From NCBI GenBank assembly GCA_030824295.1, contig JAVBYA010000397.1:1-8910 (forward strand): a DNA stretch of 8,910 nucleotides, written 5' to 3'. Below, one piece after another: positions 1 through 6,835 of the stretch. How positions within the stretch are numbered: position 1 is the stretch's first letter; the number at the start of each line of letters is the position of its first letter. Source of the DNA: Bacteroidota bacterium (GTDB lineage: Bacteria; Bacteroidota; Ignavibacteria; UBA10030; UBA8401). A program made the position numbers and the translations under genes. Under the pieces are notes generated by a model. That model had not been told where the DNA came from, did no database searches, and saw nothing but the letters and a program-made list of their open reading frames with translations.

Positions 1-1186
1 GGGAATGGGAACGCTGGAAGCGCAATATGGATGGCAGAGCAACGACCGTCAGGAATACGATGGTCATGCACGGTCCCGCGGCAGAGCGAACTTCGATCTG
101 ACCCTCACCACGCACAGCGGGGACCTGAAATTCGTTCATTCTCCCATCGGAGGACTCTACGGCACTGTCGGCATCAGCGGGATGCGTCAGGGAAATGTGG
201 CGGCGGGACTCAGCTTCCTCATCCCGAACTTCCGTTCCTACTCCGGCGGTCTCTATCTGCTGGAATCGTACACGGACCAACTGCTGACCCTCAGTGCCGG
301 CGGCCGGTTCGATGTGCAGTCTTTGGAGATCTATGCGAATCCCGCCCGGAGCATCGATCAAACGCTCCACCGCTACACGAGCGCTTCAGGTGCCCTTGGC
401 GCGATCTATCAATTCGAAGCAGACTGGTCCCTGAATATGAATGCCGGAACCGGTTGGCGACCGCCGACGGTGAACGAGCTCTATAGTTATGGAGTCCATC
501 ACGGTACGGCGCAGTTCGAGATCGGGGATAAGACCCTGGTGCCGGAACGGAGTTACAGTCTGGACCTGACGCTGAAACATCGTGCTGAATTGAGCTCCGC
601 CGAGATCGGATTGTTCGTGAACCGGATGGACGACTTCATCTTCGCTTTCCCGTCTCCGCAGCCGACGCTGACGCTGCGCGGAATCTTCCCGACGATGATC
701 TACCGGCAGACGGATGTACTGATGCGCGGCGTAGATGCCTCCGCTGACCTGCAGATCGTGGAGGATGTCCGCGCCGGCGCATCCGTGTCCATGGTGATCG
801 CGGACGATATCGTGCGGAACGAGCCGTTGTACCAAATGCCTTCCGACCGTGTTCGGTTCTGGCTGCATTATCATCTTCCGCGCCATCTTGGCGCGGAGGA
901 ATCCTATCTGGAATTGACCGGGACCGCTGTTGCCCGGCAAACCCGGATCCCGCCGAACGCTGATTATACATCACCGCCCGCCGGCTATGCACTGTTCGAT
1001 CTGGAATATGGCATCGAGTTCATCATGGGACCGCATATGGTCCGGTGCAACGTGACCGTGCAGAACATCTTCAATACTGCGTACAGGGATTATCTCAGCC
1101 GCTTCCGGTATTTCATCGACAATCCGGGACGCGATATCGTGCTGCGTGTCCATCTGCCGTTCGGTATCGGAACCGAACCGCACTGA
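1..1186 (+). CDS. TonB-dependent outer-membrane receptor, C-terminal part (5' end outside window)
   Basis: Open from the left edge, so only about 394 residues of a normally 650-800 residue protein are present; the plug domain, TonB box and signal peptide lie upstream. The visible part is the distal beta-barrel: alternating polar/hydrophobic strands with aromatic girdles. Counting from the Met codon at position 5, the family hallmarks are GTGWRPPTVNELY (148-160), GVHHGTAQFEIGDKTLVPE (163-181), and near the C-terminus NVTVQNIFNTAYRDYLSR followed by NPGRDIVLRVHLPF. Such receptors import scarce ligands (metal chelates, haem, cobalamin or others) across the outer membrane using TonB/ExbBD energy. 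The GVHHGT...FEIGD...L.PE signature resembles receptors of the zinc-related ZnuD type, but the substrate cannot be fixed from this half. The protein continues seven residues past the final Phe of the last strand. The lipoprotein gene follows at 45 bp and is probably co-transcribed. Family call is firm; ligand unknown. Confidence 0.93.
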   Translation, partial: GMGTLEAQYGWQSNDRQEYDGHARSRGRANFDLTLTTHSGDLKFVHSPIGGLYGTVGISGMRQGNVAAGLSFLIPNFRSYSGGLYLLESYTDQLLTLSAGGRFDVQSLEIYANPARSIDQTLHRYTSASGALGAIYQFEADWSLNMNAGTGWRPPTVNELYSYGVHHGTAQFEIGDKTLVPERSYSLDLTLKHRAELSSAEIGLFVNRMDDFIFAFPSPQPTLTLRGIFPTMIYRQTDVLMRGVDASADLQIVEDVRAGASVSMVIADDIVRNEPLYQMPSDRVRFWLHYHLPRHLGAEESYLELTGTAVARQTRIPPNADYTSPPAGYALFDLEYGIEFIMGPHMVRCNVTVQNIFNTAYRDYLSRFRYFIDNPGRDIVLRVHLPFGIGTEPH

Positions 1187-1217
1187 TCTTCATCATCCAC
1201 CATCCATCAACCATCAC

Positions 1218-1224
1218 AAGGAGG
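1218..1224 (+). promoter_or_regulatory. Strong ribosome binding site of the lipoprotein gene
   Basis: AAGGAGG, the complete Shine-Dalgarno sequence, lies 7 nt before the ATG at 1232 and fixes that start. It is the strongest site in the window, which suggests the lipoprotein is made in quantity from the receptor transcript. Confidence 0.8.
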
Positions 1225-1231
1225 CAACTTC

Positions 1232-1801
1232 ATGTCGATCCACACCACAGTTCGAATGTTCCTGGTCCTGGCTGTATTCACCGTTCTATTGAACGGCTGC
1301 AAAGAAGAAGAGAATCCCGCGGTTCCGCCGGTGGACGATGAACATGCACCGCCGACCACGATGGTGGTGGTCCTGAAAGAAGCAGGAAAATCGGACTCGA
1401 CAAAATCCCTGGTCCGTGATACTACCGTCATAAAAGGGAAGGCGATGGTCGAAGATACGCTGCGCATCGCGTCCGGCGTCACCTACACCGGATACATCGT
1501 GCTGTATGATGAATCAAAGACACCGGTGGAGAACGCCACGCAGGAGATCGTTGATGATCAGGACAATCATCTCTTCGTCTTCACTCCCGGCGGCGGAGCG
1601 AACGGGCGGGTGACCGTCTCGAACCTCAGCAAGGACGGCAAGGGATCGGACTTCGGTCTGACCTTCTCGGTGACCGTGAGCGGAACAGGAGCGGCCAACG
1701 GTACGCTGCAGGTCCGTCTGCGGCATTACGGCGGCAATCCGAAGACCGGCGCAACGTACGATACGGATATCGATCAGACGTTCCCGGTGGTCATCCGTTA
1801 A
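1232..1801 (+). CDS. Outer-membrane lipoprotein, partner of the TonB-dependent receptor
   Basis: 189 residues. An N-terminal hydrophobic segment (about 9-20) ends in the lipobox LNGC with the lipidated Cys at 23. The residues after it, KEEE, resemble the K-(D/E)-(D/E) surface-export signal described for Bacteroidota lipoproteins, so surface exposure is possible. A Pro/Asp/Glu-rich linker (about 28-41) leads into a beta-rich domain. Recognisable elements are TYTGYIVLYDES (84-95), a deamidation-like acidic stretch ending DDQDNHLFVF (108-117), GTLQVRLRHYG (157-167) and DTDIDQTFPVVI at the end. From memory, this order (T-Y...L-DE...D-H-F-F...G-L...LRH...D-D..FPV.I) matches small Bacteroidota lipoproteins encoded next to TonB receptors, sometimes loosely named type 1 periplasmic binding fold proteins; I cannot check this by search. 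It follows the receptor by 45 bp behind a full Shine-Dalgarno sequence. The likely role is ligand capture or receptor assistance; the ligand is unknown. Lipoprotein status is firm, the role is inferred. Confidence 0.85.
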   Translation: MSIHTTVRMFLVLAVFTVLLNGCKEEENPAVPPVDDEHAPPTTMVVVLKEAGKSDSTKSLVRDTTVIKGKAMVEDTLRIASGVTYTGYIVLYDESKTPVENATQEIVDDQDNHLFVFTPGGGANGRVTVSNLSKDGKGSDFGLTFSVTVSGTGAANGTLQVRLRHYGGNPKTGATYDTDIDQTFPVVIR

Positions 1802-1825
1802 GCGGGGATCTGTCCTCTGAAAAAC

Positions 1826-1859
1826 GAACGGCGGGACCGGTGCATCGGTCCCGCCGTTC
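1826..1859. terminator. Bidirectional intrinsic terminator between convergent genes
   Basis: A perfect 14-bp inverted repeat: GAACGGCGGGACCG at 1826-1839, a 6-nt loop, and its exact complement at 1846-1859. It lies 24 nt after the lipoprotein stop and 25 nt after the trpB stop, the usual place for a shared terminator. The flanks are modestly T-rich in each direction: TTAT after the + strand stem and GTTTT after the - strand stem, the latter being the better tract. The stem is very stable; the short T-runs are the only weak point. Confidence 0.8.
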
Positions 1860-1884
1860 TTATGTACACTTCATCTGCCGACGT

Positions 1885-3246
1885 TCAGATCGTCGGCGTG
1901 GTCAGTTTCGCCAATGATGCGTTGATCTCCGCATCGCTCAGATGATGCCGGACGAGCTTGCCGGCGAAATAATCCTCGTACGCCTGCATGTCGAAATGAC
2001 CGTGACCGCACAGGTTGAAAAGGATCGTCTTTGATGTTCCTTCTTCTTTGCACTTCTTCGCTTCTTCAATGACCGTTGCAATGCCGTGTCCTGCTTCGGG
2101 TGCGGGGATGATCCCTTCCGTCCGAGCAAACAGGACCGCCGCTTCGAACGTATCGAGCTGATGATGCGCGCGCGCTTCGATCAAATTATCCTTCAATAAT
2201 TGGCTGACGATCACGCCGGCTCCGTGATAGCGGAGTCCGCCGGCATGGATCGCTTGCGGCACGAAATTGTGCCCGAGCGTGAACATCGGCAGCAGCGGCG
2301 TCATTCCGACCGTATCGCCGAAATCATAGCGGAACACACCGCGTGTGAGTTTCGGACAAGATGCCGGCTCGCTCGCAATGCAGCGGATCTTCTTTCCTTC
2401 TTCAAGATTCAAACGGAGGAACGGGAAGGTGAGTCCGGCAAAATTCGAACCGCCGCCGAACGGAGCAACGATGATGTCCGGCATGTCTCCAGCTTTTTCC
2501 ATCTGCAGCAGCGCTTCTTGTCCCATCACCGTCTGATGCAGCAGCACGTGGTTCAGCACGCTACCTAATGCATATTTCGTATTCTCATCCTGCGCAGCGA
2601 TCTCGATCGCTTCGGAGATCGCGATGCCGAGTGAACCGGGGGAGTTCGGGTCCTCCGCGAGGATCTGCCGCCCTGCGGCGGTCTGTGTGGTGGGGGAGGA
2701 ATAGACTTTTGCGCCCCATGTGTTCATCATCAGTTTGCGGTACGGCTTGCCGTCATAACTCACTTTCACCATGAACACTTCGCACTCCATCCCGAGCAGG
2801 TTGCAGGCGAAACTCAGCGCGCTTCCCCATTGTCCTGCACCGGTCTCGGTGACGATCCTTTTCACTCCCTGCTGCTTATTATAGTAAGCCTGGGGGACAG
2901 CGGTGTTCGGTTTGTGCGAACCGGCAGGACTCACTCCTTCATATTTATAATAGATCTTTGCGGGAGTGCCGAGGGCTTTCTCCAAGCCGTATGCCCGATA
3001 CATGGGTGTGGGACGCCACACTTTATAGATCTCGCGCACTTCGTCCGGAATGGCGATCCATTTTTCCGCGGAGACCTCCTGTTTGATCAGTTCCATCGGG
3101 AAGAGCGGTGCAAGAGCGTCGGGACCGATCGGTTCTTTCGTTCCGGGATGGAGCGGCGGCAGCGGCTTGTTCGGCATATCGGCAATGATATTGTACCAAT
3201 GGGTCGGTATCTCGTTCTCGGTCAGCGTGATCTTTTTGGTGTTCAT
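1885..3246 (-). CDS. trpB: Tryptophan synthase beta chain, TrpB2 type, orphan
   Basis: 453 residues. PLP enzyme that in the classical complex condenses indole with L-serine to give L-tryptophan in the cytoplasm. Key features: SPAGSHKPNTA with the PLP-binding Lys at 112, ETGAGQWG with the catalytic Glu at 135, the phosphate-binding GGGSN at 264-268, and CGHGHFDM near the C-terminus. The length (about 50 more than classical TrpB), the N-terminal extension beginning around THWYNI and LPPLHPGT, and QW instead of QH after the catalytic Glu motif mark it as the TrpB2 subfamily (TIGR01415). That subfamily often occurs without trpA and is thought to salvage free indole or to act on serine. No trpA or other trp gene is visible here. 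Start: ATG at 3246 has AAAGGA 5 nt upstream. It is separated from the MFS gene by 338 bp, so it probably has its own promoter, and it ends at the shared terminator. Enzyme family certain; in vivo role open. Confidence 0.95.
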   Translation of the reverse strand: MNTKKITLTENEIPTHWYNIIADMPNKPLPPLHPGTKEPIGPDALAPLFPMELIKQEVSAEKWIAIPDEVREIYKVWRPTPMYRAYGLEKALGTPAKIYYKYEGVSPAGSHKPNTAVPQAYYNKQQGVKRIVTETGAGQWGSALSFACNLLGMECEVFMVKVSYDGKPYRKLMMNTWGAKVYSSPTTQTAAGRQILAEDPNSPGSLGIAISEAIEIAAQDENTKYALGSVLNHVLLHQTVMGQEALLQMEKAGDMPDIIVAPFGGGSNFAGLTFPFLRLNLEEGKKIRCIASEPASCPKLTRGVFRYDFGDTVGMTPLLPMFTLGHNFVPQAIHAGGLRYHGAGVIVSQLLKDNLIEARAHHQLDTFEAAVLFARTEGIIPAPEAGHGIATVIEEAKKCKEEGTSKTILFNLCGHGHFDMQAYEDYFAGKLVRHHLSDAEINASLAKLTTPTI

Positions 3247-3251
3247 CGGGA

Positions 3252-3257
3252 TCCTTT
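3252..3257 (-). promoter_or_regulatory. Ribosome binding site of trpB
   Basis: On the minus strand AAAGGA lies 5 nt before the ATG at 3246, supporting that start. Confidence 0.6.
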
Positions 3258-3272
3258 GAAAATGGCGGTTCG

Positions 3273-3289
3273 CGGACCGTCATGGTCCG
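3273..3289 (-). other. Short hairpin in the trpB leader, proximal
   Basis: A perfect 6-bp stem (CGGACC/GGTCCG) with a 5-nt loop, ending about 27 nt before the trpB ATG and just upstream of its ribosome binding site. It could shape translation, but no T-run follows, so it is not a terminator. Confidence 0.4.
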
Positions 3290-3326
3290 TGTCCGGAATG
3301 AATGCAATGTTTCGTCGTATGAGTGT

Positions 3327-3348
3327 CCGGTCGGTGCAGAAGGACCGG
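3327..3348 (-). other. Short hairpin in the trpB leader, distal
   Basis: A perfect 6-bp stem (CCGGTC/GACCGG) with a 10-nt loop, 37 nt upstream of the proximal hairpin. The two share the GGTCC/GGACC core, so arms from one could in part pair with the other (5 bp). Confidence 0.35.
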
Positions 3349-3420
3349 TGCGGCGGTTCAGGGATGCTGTGCTTGGCGCGGCGGTTGGGATGATGGAACA
3401 ATCGTCAGTAGTTCATTTGT

Positions 3421-3448
3421 AAGATAGAAGAAAAGCGGATGGAATCAA
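3421..3448 (-). promoter_or_regulatory. trpB: Candidate sigma70-like promoter of trpB
   Basis: On the minus strand TTGATT (3448-3443), a 16-nt spacer and TATCTT (3426-3421), each matching four of six consensus bases. It would start transcription near 3414 and leave a leader of roughly 165-170 nt before trpB. A chance match of this quality is easily possible, and if the host is a Bacteroidota-type organism its promoter consensus may differ. Confidence 0.25.
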
Positions 3449-3584
3449 CTGCGGCAGTAAAAAGGAATCGAAACATATGCAGGAGAATACCGATAAAACT
3501 GTCCGCATTGACGCGAACTGATGACAACGTTCGCTAACGGCGGTCTCTCCAGCGTCTGTGCAGCGCATGATGCAGCGAAGCACA

Positions 3585-4814
3585 TTACGATCGGGGCGGT
3601 TCGTGTGGTGCAGTGACAGGGATCCCGGCGCTCAGCAATGTGGCATTGCGGAATGCAAGAAGTGCGGAAACAAGGATGAGCGTTCCAGTGACGATGAGGA
3701 TCAGTTCGACCGATACCACCTCTGCCATCGGACCGAACAGCAGCATGCCGAGCGGCATAATGGAGGTGAAGAGCATCGTATTCACACTGAAGACCCGCCC
3801 GAGAAACTCACTCTCCACATGCTCCTGCAGCAGGACTGCGGAAGGAGTATTCAGAAGCGGGATGAAAATGCCGAAGACAGCCATAAACGACAGATACAGC
3901 CAGAAATTCCCCGTCACACCCAACGCCACAGTGCAGATCCCCATCACTGCTGCGGAAAGCAGCATGGTATGCATCCGGTTGGTGAATCCTCCCCAGAAGC
4001 CCATCAGCGCGCCGCCTGCGATCATCCCGACGGAGAAAGCGATCTCGATCGCAGTGAGCCGCCAGACATCGGCACCGAATGTGCGCACGACCTGCAGCGG
4101 CGTCAGGAAAGCAGCTGGAGAGATCAAAAAGAGGAGAACGCCGATGAATGTGAAGAACGAGATCAGATACCGGTGCTCCCGGATGTACCGAACACCGAGC
4201 CGCATATCTTCCAGATACGATGTCGACATTACGTTTTCCGCCCGCTCATGCGCAGGAACGCGGAACATCAGCGCAAGGACGGTGATGGCGGCTGCCGCTG
4301 TAACAACATCCACGGCAAACAGATAATGCATTGGCCAGACGGAGATGAGTGCGCCGCTGACGATCGGAGAGACGAGAGCGATCACCGCCTGGATCGTACC
4401 GGAGATGCTGTTCACCCGGGTGAGATGTTCAGCAGGGACGAACTGCGGCAGGATAGCTCCCACCGCAGGCATCTGCACCGCCGCTCCGGCCGCACGCAGC
4501 GCTGCAGCGAGCATGATGAGAGACGTACTGCCGCCGCTGGTCAGGAAGGAGACCCCAAGCGCCAGCGTAACGAGGGCGATGAGTCCATCCGCCAGGATGA
4601 TGAGCCGTTTCCGGTCGTACCGGTCCGCCCACACGCCGCCGAACGGCGAAAGGAAGAAGGTCGGCAGGAATCCGCACACGATATAGAGTGTGAGCATCGT
4701 GCCGGACTTCGTCTCCAGCGTGATGTACCAGAGAAGTGCATACTGCACCAGCGACGAGCCGAACAGCGAGACGGCTTGACTGGAGAGGAAGATGATGGTG
4801 TTCCGTTTCCACAT
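3585..4814 (-). CDS. MFS exporter, MFS_3/DHA3 type
   Basis: 409 residues with about 12 hydrophobic segments, the normal size for a major facilitator transporter of the inner membrane driven by proton antiport. The loop between helices 2 and 3 carries motif A as GGVWADRYDRKR (59-70). The segment ALRAAGAAVQMPAVGAILP (106-124) followed by RVNSISG, and LQEHVESEFLGRVFSV (329-343) in the C-terminal half, are typical of the MFS_3 group, which includes enterobactin exporter EntS and macrolide efflux Mef proteins. The direction is therefore probably export of a small molecule; the substrate cannot be predicted. Start: ATG at 4814 with GGGA about 9 nt upstream, a moderate site. The protease gene ends 81 bp upstream; that gap contains a T6 tract on the minus strand (4862-4857) without a clear stem before it, so read-through from the upstream genes is possible. 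Confidence 0.92.
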   Translation of the reverse strand: MWKRNTIIFLSSQAVSLFGSSLVQYALLWYITLETKSGTMLTLYIVCGFLPTFFLSPFGGVWADRYDRKRLIILADGLIALVTLALGVSFLTSGGSTSLIMLAAALRAAGAAVQMPAVGAILPQFVPAEHLTRVNSISGTIQAVIALVSPIVSGALISVWPMHYLFAVDVVTAAAAITVLALMFRVPAHERAENVMSTSYLEDMRLGVRYIREHRYLISFFTFIGVLLFLISPAAFLTPLQVVRTFGADVWRLTAIEIAFSVGMIAGGALMGFWGGFTNRMHTMLLSAAVMGICTVALGVTGNFWLYLSFMAVFGIFIPLLNTPSAVLLQEHVESEFLGRVFSVNTMLFTSIMPLGMLLFGPMAEVVSVELILIVTGTLILVSALLAFRNATLLSAGIPVTAPHEPPRS

Positions 4815-4895
4815 ACGGAGCTGTCCCTGTAGGATTTATGACCGTTCAACGTAGGGAAAAAACGGACGCGGAGCAAATCCAGCCGGTGAAGGGTG

Positions 4896-5828
4896 CTATG
4901 ATTCGATGGCCGCGAAACGGGGATTGGTGCGGTGCAGATAGAATTGGATCGCAAGGAAGAGGAACGGAACGGTCACGGCAGCAGTCCACATCTCTCCCGA
5001 GAGCAGCGGTAGAGAGACCGCCTCGGTCCCGTCCGCAGTCCGGACGGAGGAGACGACTGCGGTGAGATTGTTGGTGAAATGCGCAGCGGCGCCCGGCAGC
5101 AGACTGGCGCTGCGGTGATAGAAGAATCCGAACAGAACGCCCAGCGCGATGAGTCCGGGGAGTCCGAGCGGCTGCTGATGGAAGAGTGCGAACAGCACGC
5201 CGACAATGGCGATACTGCGGACTCCGATCCGGCGGCTGAGCGTGCGCTGCACATATCCCCGGAAGAAGACCTCTTCGCAGATAGCAGGGGTGATGCAGAC
5301 AACGACCACCAGCCAAACGAATTCCTCAACCGTGTATGCTGCGAAGAGTTCGGAATTGATGCGGAGGATGAATTCCGGCAGCCGGATGTTCTGGATGAGG
5401 AATGCATTGATGAAACGGAGCGAGGGGAGGGTCAGCAGCGTGATGATCACAGCCAGGAGAACATCCATCCATGGTGCGCGGACCGCCTGAATATACCCGC
5501 GCACATCTGAGGAATGCCAGTGACGGACGAGCCAGACGGTCGGCAGCAGCATTGCAGCGAATTGTGTGATGAACAATGCAAGCCGAAGCGGTTGTTTGGT
5601 CGCTTCCGTCATCTGTGTGAGCGATGCAATAAAGGTGCTGGATTCACTGCTGGCCAGATCCTGTGACATCACCATCATCCCGATGGCGGTCATGATCCCC
5701 TGCGCATAGGTATACAGGATGCCGATCCCGATCAGTCCGACAACAGCCGCGACCGCCGGGTTCCGTCCGTTCTTCTCCCAGCGGCCGTCCAGCGGTTTCT
5801 CTGTTTGGGCGGGTTCAGTTCCGGTCAT
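4896..5828 (-). CDS. CPBP (Abi/CAAX-type) family intramembrane glutamic/metalloprotease
   Basis: 310 residues from the preferred start, with about seven to eight hydrophobic segments. All CPBP motifs are intact: EEVFFRG (E185, E186, R190), F213-xxx-H217 in VLFALFHQQ, and H250-xxx-N254 in AHFTNN. These residues form the intramembrane active site of the Rce1-like family, which in bacteria is linked to bacteriocin self-immunity, protein maturation and membrane stress, mostly without known substrates. The helix before the first motif, with a conserved ITPAICEE, is also typical. Start: the frame opens with GTG at 5834, overlapping the upstream stop as GTGA, but ATG at 5828 has GGAG 5 nt before it and is the better choice. 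The upstream gene ends 2 bp before this ATG, so the two are surely co-transcribed and probably co-translated. The N-terminal 20 residues are polar and cytoplasmic. Family certain; substrate unknown. Confidence 0.93.
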   Translation of the reverse strand: MTGTEPAQTEKPLDGRWEKNGRNPAVAAVVGLIGIGILYTYAQGIMTAIGMMVMSQDLASSESSTFIASLTQMTEATKQPLRLALFITQFAAMLLPTVWLVRHWHSSDVRGYIQAVRAPWMDVLLAVIITLLTLPSLRFINAFLIQNIRLPEFILRINSELFAAYTVEEFVWLVVVVCITPAICEEVFFRGYVQRTLSRRIGVRSIAIVGVLFALFHQQPLGLPGLIALGVLFGFFYHRSASLLPGAAAHFTNNLTAVVSSVRTADGTEAVSLPLLSGEMWTAAVTVPFLFLAIQFYLHRTNPRFAAIES

Positions 5829-5830
5829 AC

Positions 5831-6826
5831 TCACTCCGTCGGACCGGAATTCGGTTCAACGTCAAACGGCTGAATGACCTTCGGCGGCACTTCACGCGCA
5901 ATAAGATCGAAGAACATAACGGCGGTATAGGCGGGAGTGATCGTTACCCGCACCAGAGTAGTAAGCCCGATGCCGACCCCGATACCGGTCCCCATTTGCG
6001 CCTGCAGCTGTGCGAACACGCTCGGATCGACTTTGCCGCTGGCCGCACCCAGCACACTGTAGAATTCTTTATAGACGTCGAACATCGAACCGAAGGTGAA
6101 CGGCATGGAGATGATGGTGGTGACGAACTGGAGGGCGATCCCCGCCAGGAGCAGAATGCCGGCCGTTCTCCACCACATTCCGTCCATCAGCGACCAGGTC
6201 CGTCCCAGCGCTTCCACCGGAGGAAGATTCTCAATAGAGGCCGCCGCAAGAGAGAAGTTCCACCGGACGGCGGCATAGACTCCGACGATGATGAGGATGA
6301 ACATGATCAGTATGATCGGAACGGCAAACCCGGTCCCTCCCTCGGAGCCTTCGGAGAATGCACCGAAGATGGCAGCGATCACTCCGAGGATGACGAATCC
6401 TCCTGCGAGTATCAGCATCTTCAATAACTCCGCACCAAGACCGCGGAGCCACCGGCCGTCGAACGTCCGCGCGATGGCGGCGGAATATCCGATCGGTTCA
6501 CCGTTCAGTTCGCCCGCAGCAACTTGGAGACAGGCCACCTCCGTGATGAGTGAACCGAGACTGAGAAGGAGACTGGCAATGATGAACGGTGCCAGAGATC
6601 CGGCGAAGGTCATCAATCGTTCCACTCCTTCCGAATCCTCCGCGCCCGTCTCCTGCATTTGCAGAGCGAAGGAAAAGAATTCGTTCGCCGTTATCGTGAC
6701 GAGAATGATGGGCAATGCCAGGAAGAGGGAAGCAATGACGGCATTCCGGGCAATGGTGGAGCCGATGAGTGTGAAAGTCTGTTCGATGATGCCGGACAGG
6801 TCCTGCGGGGTGCGGGTTTGGTTCAT
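5831..6826 (-). CDS. Six-helix integral membrane protein of unknown function
   Basis: 331 residues from the preferred start. Hydrophobic segments lie at about 28-48, 77-100, 137-158, 167-187, 221-240 and 285-308. A cytoplasmic N-terminus (TPQDLSGIIEQTFTLI) precedes helix 1. The conserved-looking stretch ENLPPVEALGRTWSLMDG (199-216), followed by WWRTAG, and the end FFDLIARE (305-312) resemble the membrane domain found in glycerophosphoryl diester phosphodiesterase-associated and related DUF proteins (pattern: E..P..AL..SW.L..G..WR, then YYDLR.R). There is no catalytic domain, so no enzyme activity is claimed. Start: the longest frame begins at a TTG (6895), but ATG 6826 is preceded by GGAG at 5 nt and starts right where family members do. 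It lies 107 bp after the glycosyltransferase and abuts the protease gene (2 bp). A role in membrane homeostasis or as a partner of the protease is only a guess. Confidence 0.85.
   Translation of the reverse strand: MNQTRTPQDLSGIIEQTFTLIGSTIARNAVIASLFLALPIILVTITANEFFSFALQMQETGAEDSEGVERLMTFAGSLAPFIIASLLLSLGSLITEVACLQVAAGELNGEPIGYSAAIARTFDGRWLRGLGAELLKMLILAGGFVILGVIAAIFGAFSEGSEGGTGFAVPIILIMFILIIVGVYAAVRWNFSLAAASIENLPPVEALGRTWSLMDGMWWRTAGILLLAGIALQFVTTIISMPFTFGSMFDVYKEFYSVLGAASGKVDPSVFAQLQAQMGTGIGVGIGLTTLVRVTITPAYTAVMFFDLIAREVPPKVIQPFDVEPNSGPTE
5834..5837 (-). promoter_or_regulatory. Ribosome binding site choosing the ATG start of the CPBP protease
   Basis: GGAG on the minus strand, 5 nt before ATG 5828 and inside the last codons of the upstream gene. 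It overlaps the first base of the alternative GTG start at 5834, so it cannot serve that codon. Confidence 0.6.
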
Positions 6827-6831
6827 GATCG

Positions 6832-6835
6832 CTCC
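6832..6835 (-). promoter_or_regulatory. Ribosome binding site choosing the ATG start of the six-helix protein
   Basis: GGAG on the minus strand, 5 nt before ATG 6826. The alternative TTG at 6895 has no comparable site, and the 23 extra residues it would add are polar and unlike the family. Confidence 0.6.

Larger units (their letters stand above)
3247..3584 (-). other. Gene-free region: probable trpB promoter and 5' leader
   Basis: 338 bp between the MFS stop and the trpB start. No convincing gene: the open frames crossing it continue antisense to trpB or the MFS gene and have no family character. Reading toward trpB, it holds a 6-bp hairpin soon after the MFS stop (arms 3529-3534 and 3513-3518, 10-nt loop, no T-run after it, so a poor terminator), a weak promoter-like pair (3421-3448), then two short GC hairpins in the would-be leader (3327-3348 and 3273-3289). 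No T-box, no recognisable riboswitch and no leader peptide rich in Trp codons was seen. Confidence 0.55.

Noticed and set aside
386..940. 184-residue open frame on the - strand
   Set aside because: Antisense to the TonB receptor, low-complexity composition, no start signal.
1191..1217. CCATC/CATCA-rich stretch before the lipoprotein gene
   Set aside because: Short imperfect low-complexity sequence in a 45-bp gap; no clear unit or inverted arrangement.
2830..3393. 187-residue open frame on the + strand covering the trpB start
   Set aside because: Runs antisense to trpB and its leader, has no recognisable domain and no ribosome binding site.
3513..3534. GCGAAC/GTTCGC hairpin after the MFS gene
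   Set aside because: Six-base-pair stem with a 10-nt loop and no T-run after it; too weak to call a terminator.
3558..4832. 424-residue open frame on the + strand
   Set aside because: Exactly antisense to the MFS gene; its product is made of Arg, His, Glu, Asp and Gln, the usual complement of hydrophobic codons, with no family character.
4815..4895. Possible terminator between the protease and MFS genes
   Set aside because: There is a T6 tract on the minus strand (4862-4857), but the stem before it is only about 3 bp.
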